60,000 bases of DNA from Takakia lepidozioides (Eukaryota > Streptophyta > Takakiopsida > Takakiales > Takakiaceae). The stretch spans positions 76,057,053 to 76,117,052 of the forward strand of contig CM060732.1 in the NCBI GenBank assembly GCA_030704615.1. The letters are read 5' to 3'. The notes beneath the pieces were generated by a model, which saw nothing but the letters and a program-made list of their open reading frames with translations, made no database searches and was not told the DNA's origin. The position numbers and the translations under genes were made by a program. Within the stretch, counting starts at the first letter, position 1. The number at the start of each line of letters is the position of its first letter. This document shows, piece by piece, positions 42,782 through 53,935 of the stretch.

Positions 42782-44004
42782 CTAGGAATCCTCAGGGGAC
42801 TGTGTCATATTTGTGTCGGAAAGGGTGTAGGAGAGTTTTTGGGTAAGGAGTGAGGCTTGAGGTTGGAAGTGTTTTAGAAATATAGTGATATTATATTGGG
42901 GTAAAGGTAAGAGGAGACGGGGTTGTGGGTCTTGGGCCTGGATAGGTGGGATGGGATGGATGGGGATGAGGGATGGTGGGAGAGAGACAGATACTGGGTA
43001 ATGGTCTGAGTTGCATATGCTATTGATATGAATATGGCTTGTAAGGTATGCGGGGATATCATTGGGTGACTTAAGATAGAAACCATCTGTAAGGCTTAAA
43101 GATGAGTAGTTAAGGCCGCCTTGCCTCGAATAGTGATAGTCTGAAGGTATGTATCTGAGATGATGGTTATGTATGAAATGGGCCCAGTCTCGGTCAAGAG
43201 GGTTTGTGGACTCCGTTATATGTGTGGCCTGATAGAGCAATGTCCCGGTTGAAGTCGCCAGCCAGTATATAGTGATGATGTTGGTGCGCGGGGTGCTTGA
43301 TTGTGTTAGAGATTGTGTCCAATATGTCGGGTATCAGGGATAGGTCCTCTGTATGGGATGGCTAAGTGGATGAGAGTAATGGGCGTAAGTACAGGGAGAT
43401 GCAGCTGGACAATTTGAAGGTGAGATCGGAGAGGGATGGGTACTATAACTTTGGTGGTGGTGCTAGGAGAGTGATGGGTGCGGAGGATGCCAAGTGCCAC
43501 ACCACCCCGCGTAGGACAGTATGGGGCGGAGCGACGACGGAGACATTGTGTGGCTGTCATGGGGGTCCCATATAGGAGGTAGTAGGCTGGTAAGAGTTTG
43601 TTAATATAGGAGCTGTTGGTGTTGTTAGTGTTTAGTTTGGTTTCTTGGATGAAAATAATGTGTGGGGGCGTGGAGTCCGTGAGGAGGTGGATTAGACTCT
43701 GGATATTGGTGGCAAGGGATCCGACATTCCAAGTGGTGATGTTAAAGGAGTCTGACTGTAGATCGGGGGTGTTCGGAGTGTGGCAGCGAGGTGTAGCGGG
43801 TGAAGATGCAGATTGGGGGTGGGATACACCTGGTGTGGTGACGAAGGAAGATGGTGTATAGTGGGGGGGTTGGAACCCTGGGAGGGGCGTGGTAGCATTA
43901 AGCATAGCTATCAGGATGTTGGCAGAGAGAAATGGGAATTTGTTGATGGTAGTGGGAATGTCTGGGACAGAGGTGGGTACAAACGCTAGATGATCACCCA
44001 GCAT
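42782..44004 (-). pseudogene. LINE apurinic-type endonuclease
   Basis: First part (44004-43306): SFNITTWNVGSLATNIQSL, IIFIQETKLNT (catalytic Glu), RGGVALGIL. Second part in another frame (43240-42782): YSSLSLTDGFYLKSP and SICNSDHYPVSVSL (the SDH end motif). The order matches APE-type LINE endonucleases, which nick the target DNA. The frame change at about 43300-43240 disables it in this copy. Confidence 0.7.
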
Positions 44005-46227
44005 TTTGTGTATAACTCCGGGATGGGACTGTAACAGGTTTTAGGGACGCGTGGAGATCAGTCAAGCAATGTGGTGGGGCCAAGTAGTTGCTGGTATGTG
44101 TGGGTAGGTCTTGTAAGTGATGTAGTAGGGAAATGAGTTGGGAATCTGGTTGGGACGTAAGGTAGTCATTACATTCTTGGAGCAAAGGGGAGATGAGGAC
44201 AATAAGGGAGAAGAGGAGGTGGTATGGTGGAAAGGCTTGAAGTTTGTGGGAGGTGTGGGAGAGAGCAGGGTATGGGCAGGCTGGGAGGCCAAAGGTGGAA
44301 ATGTAGTGGGGGGCAGTCTGTAGGTGAGTGGAGGGGATGGGTAGTGATTTGGGGAGGTAGGGGCGAAGTGGGTAGCAAGATGTTTGTATTGGTGTATAAA
44401 GGATAGGGTGTCCGGCTGGAAGTATAGCGCATAGCGATCTTGTGCATCAGCAGGGAGTTGAGTCGTGATGGTGGAAATAGTGAGTGGCCCGGGGTTAGGG
44501 TGAATGTCCCCACATCGGAGCAGTGTAAGTGTGATACATAAGTTGAGGTATAAGGTTGCATGTGAAGGGGGATGATGGAGGCTATGTTTGGATTTTAGGG
44601 GGTGGTAGAGGGAGCGCCCGTTTGGGCTGTGAGTAATGAGAGGGTTTTTTCTGGGTAGTTCAGAGGGTAATTTATGAGGGTAGGCTGGGTTGATGTGCGG
44701 TGAAGTTAAGGGGCTATGGTTGTTAGAAGCTAGGGTGGGGCTGGTGTGCCGGGCGCAGGGGGGGAGATGTATAGTGGGTAGGGGAAATAGGTTGGGCCTA
44801 GTATCTTGTCAGTGATGAGAGTTGTATATGATAGTTGGGATGATGTATAAGTATGCTGAGTAATGACATAGTAATTTGGTGGGGAGATTATTGGGAAAAT
44901 TTGGAGCAGTTGGCAGGTTGATTGAGCGGAGACAGGGGTGTCGGTAATATGGGCATAGGGTAGCACAAGTGTCCATGTGTATAGAGGTGTGGTGAGTTTA
45001 TATTTGGGGTGGTTCCAATGATAAGGTTGTGACCAGTTGGGGCTTAGTGATAAGGTTGTGACCTTCCCACCGTGGGTGTGGTAGGGAATAGTGGGGGGTG
45101 GGATAAGTCTCGTGGGTTGGTGGGGAGGGTATTGCAGATCTGGTGCAGTATTAGGGGCTTTATAGTAGATGTTGAGAAAAAGTATGGTATGAAGTGCGTG
45201 ATATATAAATAGGCTGGCGGGGTTGAGGGGCGGATGCTATGGGGAAGATTATTAAGGTGGGTGCGGTACTTGAGGGTTGAGGGTGTGACAGAGCAGCGGT
45301 ATAAGTGGAAGGTAACATGAGGCTAGGGACTGGGGGAAGTGTGGGAGTGTGGATGGTATGCAGTATGGGGGCAGATAGGAATGGATGCACACTGATATAA
45401 GTGGGGGATTTATTCAGGGCGTGGCTAAGGGTATAGGTTAGGATGGATTGATGATGGGGTAGACTATTAGTGTTGGATGAGAATTAAGATTTATATAGAG
45501 GACGTATATTATAAACTGGGTGGGATGGACGACTTTTATTTGACAGTGGTATATTTGTAGGTATGGAAAAGAGGCGTGGGTTTGGGCAGGTGTCATGTGT
45601 TGGTGGGGATAAGATCGGCTGGAGCCGTTGGGATAGAATCTGGAAATGATAGATTTTACGGATAAATTGAATACTTGCTCGGTGAATGATTCAAATTGAA
45701 AAGTGAGGGGGTATGGAGTGCCGGGCACTGGACAGGTGGCTGGAGCGGGCTCCGTGTGCCGCCACGTGGCGTCATGCCAAGAGTGCAGATATTGGGCCCG
45801 TGCAGGCTGACATCGTGGGATCTGCGGGTTTTTTGGGCTGTGAGTAGGACAGCCTAAGTGGGTGTTGGGACTTGGGTGAAACAGGGTGGTGAGGTGAGAG
45901 TGTAGAGTCGGGTTGGGACCAAGTTGAGAAGTGCGTGGAGAAGTGAGTAGAGAGGCAGTGCAGTCATAACGCAAAAGTAGAATCTTGGTTGAAGCAGAAG
46001 GGCGAGGCCCCGTGGGGTACACAAGAGTAACAGATAGTGCAGAAGAGATCACGATGAGCACCAGAGCTACTGGTAACATAAGGCAGGAAGCCGGGAGGCA
46101 ACTATTAGGAAGGGAGCGAGAGGATCTAGAGTGTTGGAAACTAGACATAAGCATTTGGTGGGAACTCAGTGAGAGATAGAGAGGTGGGCTGGCTGCTGTT
46201 GATGCATCCGGGGAGTGATTCATCAAA
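44005..46227 (-). other. Linker between LINE ORF1 and endonuclease
   Basis: Low-complexity, G-poor sense strand, with His/Pro/Thr/Ser-rich short frames (for example 46310-45438) and no recognisable domain. It probably represents the ORF1-ORF2 spacer plus degraded ORF2 start. Confidence 0.4.
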
Positions 46228-48297
46228 CTATTCCTCAGCTTCAGCAGCAGTAGTGGGGCGCACTTGTGGGGCCCGGCGAAGCAACGCTGCATTGAGCTCC
46301 GGAGCCGCATGGAGAAAAGGTTGGACTGGTGGTCGGTTGCCTAGGTGTACTGCCGCGGCTCCCGTCATTGGTGTGTGGCACAGGTCGCTTGAAGAGCTGG
46401 GTCCTGGAAGCTGAGGTAATTTTGCAAGTACCAGATCTGCATGATGATAAAAATTAGCTAGATTATGCCCAAGATTTTCAGTAATGGACTGGTGAAGGGA
46501 GACCATGTAGGTATGGTACTCAATCTGTTGTTGCGTAATGGACTCTGCCAGACGGGTCTCCATGCCAGCGATATCGTTGCGTAGATCGGTCTTGATAGAA
46601 ATTGAGTGTGCAGCCAGTCGCTTGTCAATTTCCGCCATCCAATCTGCAGGTCCGGTAGAGTGCTTCTGGGCGGGCTGGATTGCAATGGTTTCCACCGTGT
46701 CTAGCAGGGCATGGTTGATGTTGTCCACCAGCATTTTATCCAACAGCACCTGTGAGGGTGACGTGATGCCTTGGAGACTTTGACGGTGGGGTGAGAAGGT
46801 GAGATACCTGCCATGCATGGTGATATTGGGCACTCCGCACCACTTGGCGTAGATTGTAGGATTTTTGCACGTTATATGCAGCATTCCAATGTGCTTCACA
46901 GTTTCGGGAGGGAGCATCTTACAGAAATAGAAATGAGTGATGTTGCTTTGGCCAATCAGACTGTAAAGTTCTCCCAGGATGTCAGCCTGCGTGTGGATCA
47001 AGCTTACATTTTTTACGACGATGGTGAGGGCATCGCACATTGCTATGGCTTCTTGGTCTGATATCTTTGCCCCGGACCTGCTTTTCTTTTGGATACGCAC
47101 CTCGGGCTTAATGAGGACGTTATCAATCCTGACTCCCAAATCCATGATCCGGGTGCGCGTATCCTCTGTTGCTAGATTGATGAAGCCAAATTTAGTTTCG
47201 GGGTTGGGCTTGTAGACGTGTAAGATTTCAAAGTTGTCGCCGTGGTCGAAAGTCTCTGTGATAAAGTGCATTGCGAGCTGGGTACCCACCGTTCCTTGCA
47301 GGATGTCGTCGGTAAAGTAGAGGGAAAGCCGCTCGGATGTTGCAAGCAGGTAGTATGCTTTTTCAACTTTCCCTTGTAGCATGACCTCAGGCTCCATCTC
47401 GAGGACGAAAGGCCTGTCGCCGCGGAGCAGAGCCAGCCCATCCCCCTCCGGGTGTAGCAGCTCAACCTTAATGAACCCTGACCAAACCTGTGTAGCAGGC
47501 TTAGAGTAAACCAAGATTGGTTCGAAGAGGACCTTACCAAGTGGGATTTTCATATCACGGAAGCGTTGGGTCACCCTGGCATGAATCACATCCTTATGCA
47601 ACTCAACATTGGAATCAAAACGAATCATGATATGGTAGGGATTAGCAGGGAGACCAGTATCCTTGTTGATGATTGTACTTGTGGGTAGCTGCGTGAGATG
47701 AAGGAACTGACCGTCGATACCATCAGGCCGGGTGGATGGGTACAATCTCTGAGGTACTCGTGGAAAGGCTCTCTTGCAATGAATGAGTTCCTCACACTCG
47801 GATGGGGGGATGCCCAAGAGAAGCAGCTGCTCCATAGTGCGTGGCTCGGTGATCCGTGGGACGTTGTTCTCGTAAGCATACATTTCCATATTCTGATACC
47901 CATACCACAGGTATAAGGCCTTTTTTTGGCTGGTGACTTCCATTTGCTGCTGCTCGTGATCTTCGTTGTGCTGATTACGAGATTTTTTCGAGTCCGAGGG
48001 AGCTGGAGTGCCTGCACTGACCGCCTGCGAGGGATGCTTGGGGCGTTGGCTTGATGATGTAGGAGTTGCCTTGATCTGGGTACAGGTGTGAGCCTCCAGT
48101 AGCGCGTCCGAGACATCTGACATATGGTGATCGCTGTGTTGAAGCTGACTTGAGGGATTGGTGCTGGGTGGCTTGGGTGGTGCCGGGGAAGAACTATGGA
48201 CTGTTGCGGTGGTGGAGTGCGTGCCAGGAGTGGGCGAACAAGTCGAATCAATGGGTGTACCTGAATTCGCCACAAACAGTTTCTTCTTGGATGCCAT
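46228..48297 (-). CDS. LINE ORF1 protein, intact frame
   Basis: Open for about 689 residues from ATG 48297 (MASKKKLFVANSG); the frame extends further upstream to 48615, but that part looks like leader. A Ser/Thr/Pro-rich N-terminus is followed by a basic/Gln stretch, a folded-looking central part (YLWYGYQNMEMYAYENNVP, YHIMIRFDSNVELHK, FEILHVYKPNPETKFGFINL), and a C-terminal helix-rich segment (DWMAEIDKRLAAHSI, IAGMETRLAESITQQQIEYH) that may be a coiled coil. LINE ORF1 proteins bind the element RNA; here the assignment rests on position. It is the only long uninterrupted gene of the element. Confidence 0.6.
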   Translation of the reverse strand: MASKKKLFVANSGTPIDSTCSPTPGTHSTTATVHSSSPAPPKPPSTNPSSQLQHSDHHMSDVSDALLEAHTCTQIKATPTSSSQRPKHPSQAVSAGTPAPSDSKKSRNQHNEDHEQQQMEVTSQKKALYLWYGYQNMEMYAYENNVPRITEPRTMEQLLLLGIPPSECEELIHCKRAFPRVPQRLYPSTRPDGIDGQFLHLTQLPTSTIINKDTGLPANPYHIMIRFDSNVELHKDVIHARVTQRFRDMKIPLGKVLFEPILVYSKPATQVWSGFIKVELLHPEGDGLALLRGDRPFVLEMEPEVMLQGKVEKAYYLLATSERLSLYFTDDILQGTVGTQLAMHFITETFDHGDNFEILHVYKPNPETKFGFINLATEDTRTRIMDLGVRIDNVLIKPEVRIQKKSRSGAKISDQEAIAMCDALTIVVKNVSLIHTQADILGELYSLIGQSNITHFYFCKMLPPETVKHIGMLHITCKNPTIYAKWCGVPNITMHGRYLTFSPHRQSLQGITSPSQVLLDKMLVDNINHALLDTVETIAIQPAQKHSTGPADWMAEIDKRLAAHSISIKTDLRNDIAGMETRLAESITQQQIEYHTYMVSLHQSITENLGHNLANFYHHADLVLAKLPQLPGPSSSSDLCHTPMTGAAAVHLGNRPPVQPFLHAAPELNAALLRRAPQVRPTTAAEAEE

Positions 48298-49408
48298 GTT
48301 TTTGGGTCTGGCCTTGGGGGATGTAGAGAGAATTGGGAGAGAGGTCATGAGTGCAGGAAGTGGAGAAATATGGCGATAATGGGCTGTTACGAATGAGGCT
48401 AAAGTACCCTGAGAGACAGCCCAGAGATATGAGAGGGAGGTAGAGGGGGGAGCAGAGAGCAGAGGCGTTAGATGTGAAGCCCAAGAGAGCCAGCCGCAAG
48501 TGCGAGACTGATGGAGGAGGCCAGTATTTGTGGCGTTTGGGGTTTGAAGGCAAGTTGGCGGATTTGCTGGCTTGGAGTAAAGCATTGGCGGCTTGGGGTT
48601 GTCATGAGCAATCAATGCAGGGATGGGGGAAGAGCCCGGGGATTAATTTTGGCTGCAAATTTACTTAGGGGCTGGCAAAAGGCATGGTGACCAAGTATTG
48701 GGATAGTGTAAGGCATGGTTGTCATACTGGCAGCAGTGGTGGCGATGGTCTGGTGGGGGGGCTGGCCGTGGGAATCATAAATATGGCAGCATGTTGTCCA
48801 GTGAGAAGCAGTGTGAAGGGGGGCAGGAGCAGATTTTGTCTGGGCCAAGTTATACCAAGTGGGGGGGCAGCTAATTGTGGGGAGCCTGATGCAGCCTGAG
48901 CATTGAGGAAGGGTGTTTATATGATCATTCATGATGAGTGTTTGTGGACTTGTGTGGTTGGGGCAGTAGTTATGGGAAGTGATGGTAAATCTGTAGAAGA
49001 TTAGGGCTGAGTGAAGAGGGGATGGTGTGTTGTCAAGAAGATTATGCATGATCCAGTCTGAGAGTAAGGGTGGTGGGTGATGAGTTAGCAGATGGCAGCG
49101 GGCAATTTGTGAAGGGTATGTATAGTGTGAGTGTGGATTGTGGGTAATTGTGAAGATGTATACTGGATTGTATGGTTTAACGGAGCTGGACGAGTGGTAG
49201 GGAGAAGTCCAGATTGTGTTGCATGCACCCTATGGGGATTGTTCATAGTAAGGGTGGTAAGTTAGTGTCGTTAGTACATTAGAGGGTTGGTATTGCCCTG
49301 GGTGTGAGTATGGAGGTTTGGGGATTGGGTGTTTGTTAATGTATGAAGGATAGGTGGGGGATGGGTAGGGGTAAGTGCAGGTATTTGTGTGGAGTGGTAT
49401 GAGGGAGT
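48298..49408 (-). other. LINE 5' region upstream of ORF1
   Basis: G-poor sense strand, short frames only, no domain seen. It probably holds the leader of ORF1. Confidence 0.35.
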
Positions 49409-50458
49409 CACTACAGGAAAAGGGGGGGGGTTTCGACGCCGCGGCGTCGTTAAAAACCCTTTTCCGAGCAGAAAAAAACCAAATTTGCGACGTCCGGGCG
49501 TCGCAAGCCCGTCGCCAAAAAAACGTCACAAATTTCCGACCAATGGGGGTCGCAAATATGCGAAACCGCGATTTGCGATGCCCGGGCGTCGAAAAAAATA
49601 AAATAAAATCTGCAATGCAGAATTAGCACCGTCCGGGGGTCGCAAAGTGCGACGCCCGGACATCACAATTTAAGGGGGTACATTTGAATTTAGGCGGGAA
49701 AATTTAAATTTGAAATTTGAATTTCAAAAATTTGTTGACCATTGACTCCGGTTCTGTCTAATGGCGATATGTTCATTGTTCTACATATATCATGCAACGC
49801 ATATTTGAACCTAAGACCTCCACGTTATAACATTTCTAAGACACTACAAACTAACCAACACACCTACGCTACATCTATGTATCACAAAAGCAATCTAAAT
49901 ATATATATATACATCTACAGAGTTCCTTCAAGTTCCTTCTAAGGGGGTCTCTCTTGTGACGCCGGGGAGTTGCAACCTCCACAGCCTTAGTGCCCAGCCC
50001 CAGCCCCAGCTCCAACATCGTCACCGTTGTTGTACCCCGCCACCGTCAGGCGCCCCAAGCGACGTCCTTGTGTGGACCTAAGCTGACCACAACACCATTG
50101 TGACCCCCTGTGGCGACGCCGTTGCGACCCCTGACGTCGCAACGTTGGGTGTCCCAGCGCGGGGCGCCCCCAGCAACGCTTTTGTGAAGTTGAGGGCCGC
50201 AAAGCCTAAAATAAAAAAATAAAAAAAACGTTTCCAACGCGACGTCGCAAGGAAAAAAATCCGTAGCAGCGAGGGCCTTCTTTCCCCTTTCATGCCACCT
50301 TACGACGGCTGGGCGTCGTAATGATGTCGCAGTGGGGGATTGCGACGCCGAGACGTTGCAAAAAAACGCCACGGGCTCGGTGTCGCGGGCTCAGCGCCGC
50401 GCGGGGCGTGGGGGCGCGGCTGGCGTCGCAACCCCCCCCCCCCCCATTTGCTGCAGTG
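49409..50458. mobile_element. Non-autonomous CACTA transposon
   Basis: Starts CACTACAGGAAAAGGGGGGG and ends (reverse strand) CACTGCAGCAAATGGGGGGG, the En/Spm-type terminal inverted repeat. The 3-bp duplication AGT flanks it (49406-49408 and 50459-50461). It is 1,050 bp long with no transposase. The ends carry many copies of a palindromic subterminal motif, GCGACGCCCGGGCGTCGC and variants, including a group at 49430-49680 and another at 50270-50430. It lies inside the LINE 5' region. Confidence 0.85.
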
Positions 50459-50461
50459 AGT

Positions 50462-52140
50462 GGGCTGGGGACATGGGGAACCAGGTCCGTGGGATATGTG
50501 GGCATAAAGGTGCATATCGAGTAAACATAGTGACGATGTGAATAAACATAGTGATAATGCGCCGGGCGTGTGATGATGCTAAGATCTGGTTGTGCATGGA
50601 TTTTGGAGTATCGGTGGGCAAATGTGGGGTAGCATATACTTGTGGCAGTTGGAGAAATAGGGGGAGGTGAAGGGATGGAACAGCAGGTATAGTGTCTGGA
50701 CCAGAGTTGTGGGTGCAGGACCATTCAAAGTATGGGGAAACCCAGTCGCTATGGATCATCGGTTTAGGGAGGGGTTGAACACAAACATCCATAACCGTGG
50801 TGCCTGCCAATAGAGGTAGGGGCGTTAAGGGTAATGCGGCTGTGGCAATAGTGGAGCTAAACCTGCTAGAAGCAGAGAACGTGAGAGAGTGCCCATAGGG
50901 TTAAGGCACTTACATTGAGGGAGTTAGAGCCATTTCGTCCAGGGCCAGCCGCACTGGCTGTAGCATAACCATGCTCTGGCAAGACCCCATAAAAGAAGAA
51001 GACAATATGGGGCCAGTGCAAAGTAAAAATTATAACACGGGTGGCGGGAAGATTCAAGGTAGAGATACTTACAATAGTGGGGGCAGAGTGATGAGTAGTG
51101 AACAACAAGGGAGAAAAACGGATCGTGTCCACCTGGGGTTGCTTACAGGGGAGCCCATGTGAGGTGACGAGTTTGCGCCCTGACGAGGAAGTCCGTTTGT
51201 GCACTGCAAACCTTGGAAAGGGCCCTGTTGCCCTAAGAGATATATGGGTACTGGTAGAAAGGGGGGTACCTGTTCCATGTGGTACATGTGGGGTTGTACA
51301 TAGGTCGAGGAGGTTAGGAACGCTCCATGAGAGCCATAATGTGGAAGATGGGTGTTGATATAACTGAATGAGAGCCTGTCGCCTCGAGGGGAAGGGATGT
51401 GCCATGCACCACTGTCCTAGACCATCACGGAGGAGTCCACACTTGGGTGAAGCCGCATCTTTGAACGCTCGCTTTTGTTAGAGATGGGGTGATATCTAGC
51501 CAGTGGAGTCGTAGAAAGAAATAATTGGGCCAATGTTGATAGGTTCGGACAGTAGAGTGATGGAAACCATGCGTGAGAGAACACCAGCTTCATACGTGAA
51601 TCGCTCACACCACCTTGAGCTTGTGCAACGTTGCAGCTAATCCAGTGAGGTGATGAGGTACAGGTGCAGAGAAACCTGTAGCTTGTGTACAGAACCTTAA
51701 AGCTATGGCACACGTAAAGCGAGGCTGGCCGTCGAGCAAACGGTGTGTAGTGGTGGGGTGGTAGCTGGTCAGGCCCGCCTGCGTACTCCGTAAAATGGGC
51801 ACTGATGGGAAGAAGCTCAATCATGGTCTCCGGGGCCCAGCGCAAACGATAATCCTGCGAGAGGTAGTTTAAACTTTGCGTACTAGAGTGGTGAGAAGAG
51901 TGGGGGCGTGATAATACCCAGATGCAGTGGGACAAGGTGAGAAACAGGAGGAAGAGACGAGTTGGGGAGCTATGGCGGCTGACCTTGCCAACATTGTTAG
52001 TCGTAGCTAGGATGGCAGACCCGCTAGCGAGAGCGTGTGAGATAGTGGAAATAAGAAGAAGGTTTAGCAGGAGCGCTACTGTGAATGATGTAGCAGGCAA
52101 AAGAAGAGAAGCAGCAAAAAGAAAAGGCACGACACAGTGA
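50462..52140 (-). other. LINE 5' region, right part
   Basis: Continues the G-poor minus strand. Open frames at 51405-50866 and 52130-51417 have hydrophobic or Ser/His-rich sequence with no recognisable domain. I do not support them as genes. Confidence 0.3.
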
Positions 52141-52199
52141 GGAGGTGCAAGATCTGGCGGATAGCAGAGTGGTTAGCCGGGAGGCGTGGAGGAGGGCGG

Positions 52200-52690
52200 C
52201 GTTAGCCCTCCCCGTCCCATTGCTCTTAACACCAATCCTACTCTATGGTTTGCGTACCCTAGCGGATGTAGTTCTCGCCGACCCCACTCGAGAGGATCTG
52301 CTATCTCGCGCAGCTACCACACCAGGCACGGCAGCCACTGTAGCAGCTCAGGCCAAGGAGCGCGACTACAGCAATCGTCACCCCACCGACAGATTTCTTC
52401 CGCTAGCAGTCGAGATATTTGGCTCATTGCACCGGCACTTCGACGATTTCCTACGGACATGTGCACATCATGCAGCCAAGAGCGGGTCTACTGGCATCCC
52501 GCATGTCTCCACCTTTGTCGACAGCGTGTTTCAATTGCTTTGCAGAGAGCACAAGCCATATCTATTTTGAATCGGGCTGATGTGGCAAGCTCCGCATCAT
52601 CTCATCTTCCGCCTATGCCTGACAGTACTTTGCCTATCTCCTTGCCTGAACTCCTCCAGGCTGTTGGCCCTGGGGGTGCACTCTTTATAA
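52200..52690 (+). mobile_element. R2-like LINE, third piece (C-terminal domain)
   Basis: Reads LRTLADVVLADPTREDLLS, then TAATVAAQAKERDYSNRHPT then DRFLPLAVEIFGSLHRHFDD and, after one frame change, CRQRVSIALQRAQAISIL. This D-x-x-L-x-D-P ... K-x-x-x-Y ... F-x-P-L-A-x-E-x-F-G pattern is the usual end of LINE proteins with a restriction-like endonuclease or its relative. It completes the element split at 30880. Confidence 0.65.
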
Positions 52691-52949
52691 AATGTGCATA
52701 TCACGTGCGTTCGCCAACTAATAAAAAAACCCCCTGTATATGGGTCCTTGGATAATTTATACCCCCACTGTACATACTTTTTGAAGATTATAAAATCCTC
52801 TCCTGTAAATATATAGAATTTTTTAATTTTAAAAAAACACCCCCGTTCTGTATATATATTCCCATTTTCAATCATTAAAAAAATAGCCTCAAATATGTAT
52901 ATGTATGTCTTTATATTATATCAAATACATTCATTTAAAAACAGACCTC

Positions 52950-53375
52950 GGCCTGTAGGTCCAAATTTTATGAAACCAAGTTGGTGCATCCCTACTCATT
53001 TTGGGCTTTCCAACGGTACCAAAATCGTGGCTAGAAGCCCCGCAGTTTGGAAGATCTCAAGGATCCTACAAACAATATTACGTTAATATCATATTTGAAA
53101 ATAAAACCCAATTTACATTTATGTCCCTGTGCACAAATGACAAATGAAGGGCCAGTCATTGTTGCAAGAAAGCCCACTTTGCTATTTTTCGCGAGTTTCC
53201 AACGACCAAAAGTACTTGAAAATTCATATCTTCTACACCGCAAGTCCCAAAATTATGAGACCAAGCCGGTGCACCCCTCCTTATTGAGGGCTTTCCAATG
53301 GTACCAAACACCAGGGCTGGGCCCCGCGGTTTGGGAGATCTCAACGATGACACAAAGCACAATAAACCGTCTTTC
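52950..53375 (+). repeat. Diverged direct duplication of about 125 bp
   Basis: The segment at about 52951-53080 (AAATTTTATGAAACCAAG, then GGGCTTTCCAACGGTACCAA, then GCCCCGCAGTTTGGAAGATC) recurs at about 53243-53372 (AAAATTATGAGACCAAG, GGGCTTTCCAATGGTACCAA, GCCCCGCGGTTTGGGAGATC). No gene is recognised in or between the copies. Confidence 0.65.
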
Positions 53376-53404
53376 TTCTATATTACTATTAACCATTACA
53401 TTTG

Positions 53405-53480
53405 TTTCAAGAATCGTGGAGTAGCCTAGTGGTATGGAGATACTCGTGGTGTGTAGGTGGTCTCGAGTTAAAATTTGTGC
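53405..53480 (+). repeat. tRNA-like sequence (possible SINE head)
   Basis: TAGCCTAGTGGTATGG matches a tRNA A box, and GGTCTCGAGTT resembles a degenerate B box 35-40 bases later. The acceptor stem does not pair, so it is not a working tRNA. A second tRNA-like sequence lies in the opposite direction at 53533-53605. Confidence 0.35.
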
Positions 53481-53532
53481 AACAAAATATATGTATTTTC
53501 AAAATTTTCGGAAAACTCCAGATTGCATGGTG

Positions 53533-53605
53533 ATTTGAACCCACAATCGGGGTCGTGATAAGGCTAATCCTTACCACTATGCTACCCTCTTAATCATACT
53601 AACCT
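53533..53605 (-). repeat. tRNA-like sequence, minus strand (possible SINE head)
   Basis: On the minus strand: GAGGGTAGCATAGTGGTAAG with an A box, and GTGGGTTCAAATCACC with a good B box. The arms are partly complementary. It could be a decayed tRNA gene or the head of a tRNA-derived SINE. Confidence 0.45.
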
Positions 53606-53635
53606 TTTGCTGTAGACTTATATTTAAGGTATTGT

Positions 53636-53935
53636 TTACCCCCCTATATATATACTAGGGCTTCGCGTTGCTCCGCACTACTAGCGACGACTTTTGAGAA
53701 GGACGCCCGGACGGATGGGCCATACTGGAGGAACTTGAGAGAGAGTTGGAGGGGTTTTCCATGGGTCGTCTTGGTACAACAAGTAGATTTGGACTATGAT
53801 AAATCAGTATTTTTTTATTATCCGTTGTGAGCATGCATTGGAAAAATATAGACTTTTTGAAAAGGAGAAGGAGGATGGTCTTTATAAAATATGGTGGCCC
53901 TTACATGGAACGTTTAGAAGTGTCTAATTTAAGCT
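53636..53935. other. AT-rich stretch with TATA repeat, no gene
   Basis: CTATATATATACTAGGGCTT followed by CGCGTTGCTCCGC, a form reminiscent of the 3' tails of some non-LTR elements. It lies at the far end of the unknown frame at 54625-53936 and may belong to it. Confidence 0.3.

Larger units (their letters stand above)
30880..52140 (-). mobile_element. APE-type LINE on the minus strand, with two later insertions
   Basis: A long minus-strand LINE that splits the R2-like LINE. In sense order: an untranslated or weakly coding 5' part (52140-48298), ORF1 (48297-46228), a low-complexity linker, apurinic-type endonuclease (44004-42782), reverse transcriptase (42256-40739), chromodomain (about 33700-33540), RNase H (33074-32067), a CPLC-type motif and C-terminus (31854-30931), and a GGTACC-rich tail. 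Its sense strand is strikingly poor in G and rich in A and C, which delimits it from the insertions at about 33858-40735 (gypsy-like) and 49409-50458 (CACTA). Exact ends and its target duplication could not be fixed. Confidence 0.65.

Noticed and set aside
51417-52130. Minus-strand frame of 237 residues with a hydrophobic start
   Set aside because: Lies in the biased-composition 5' region of the LINE, shows no domain, and overlaps other open frames.
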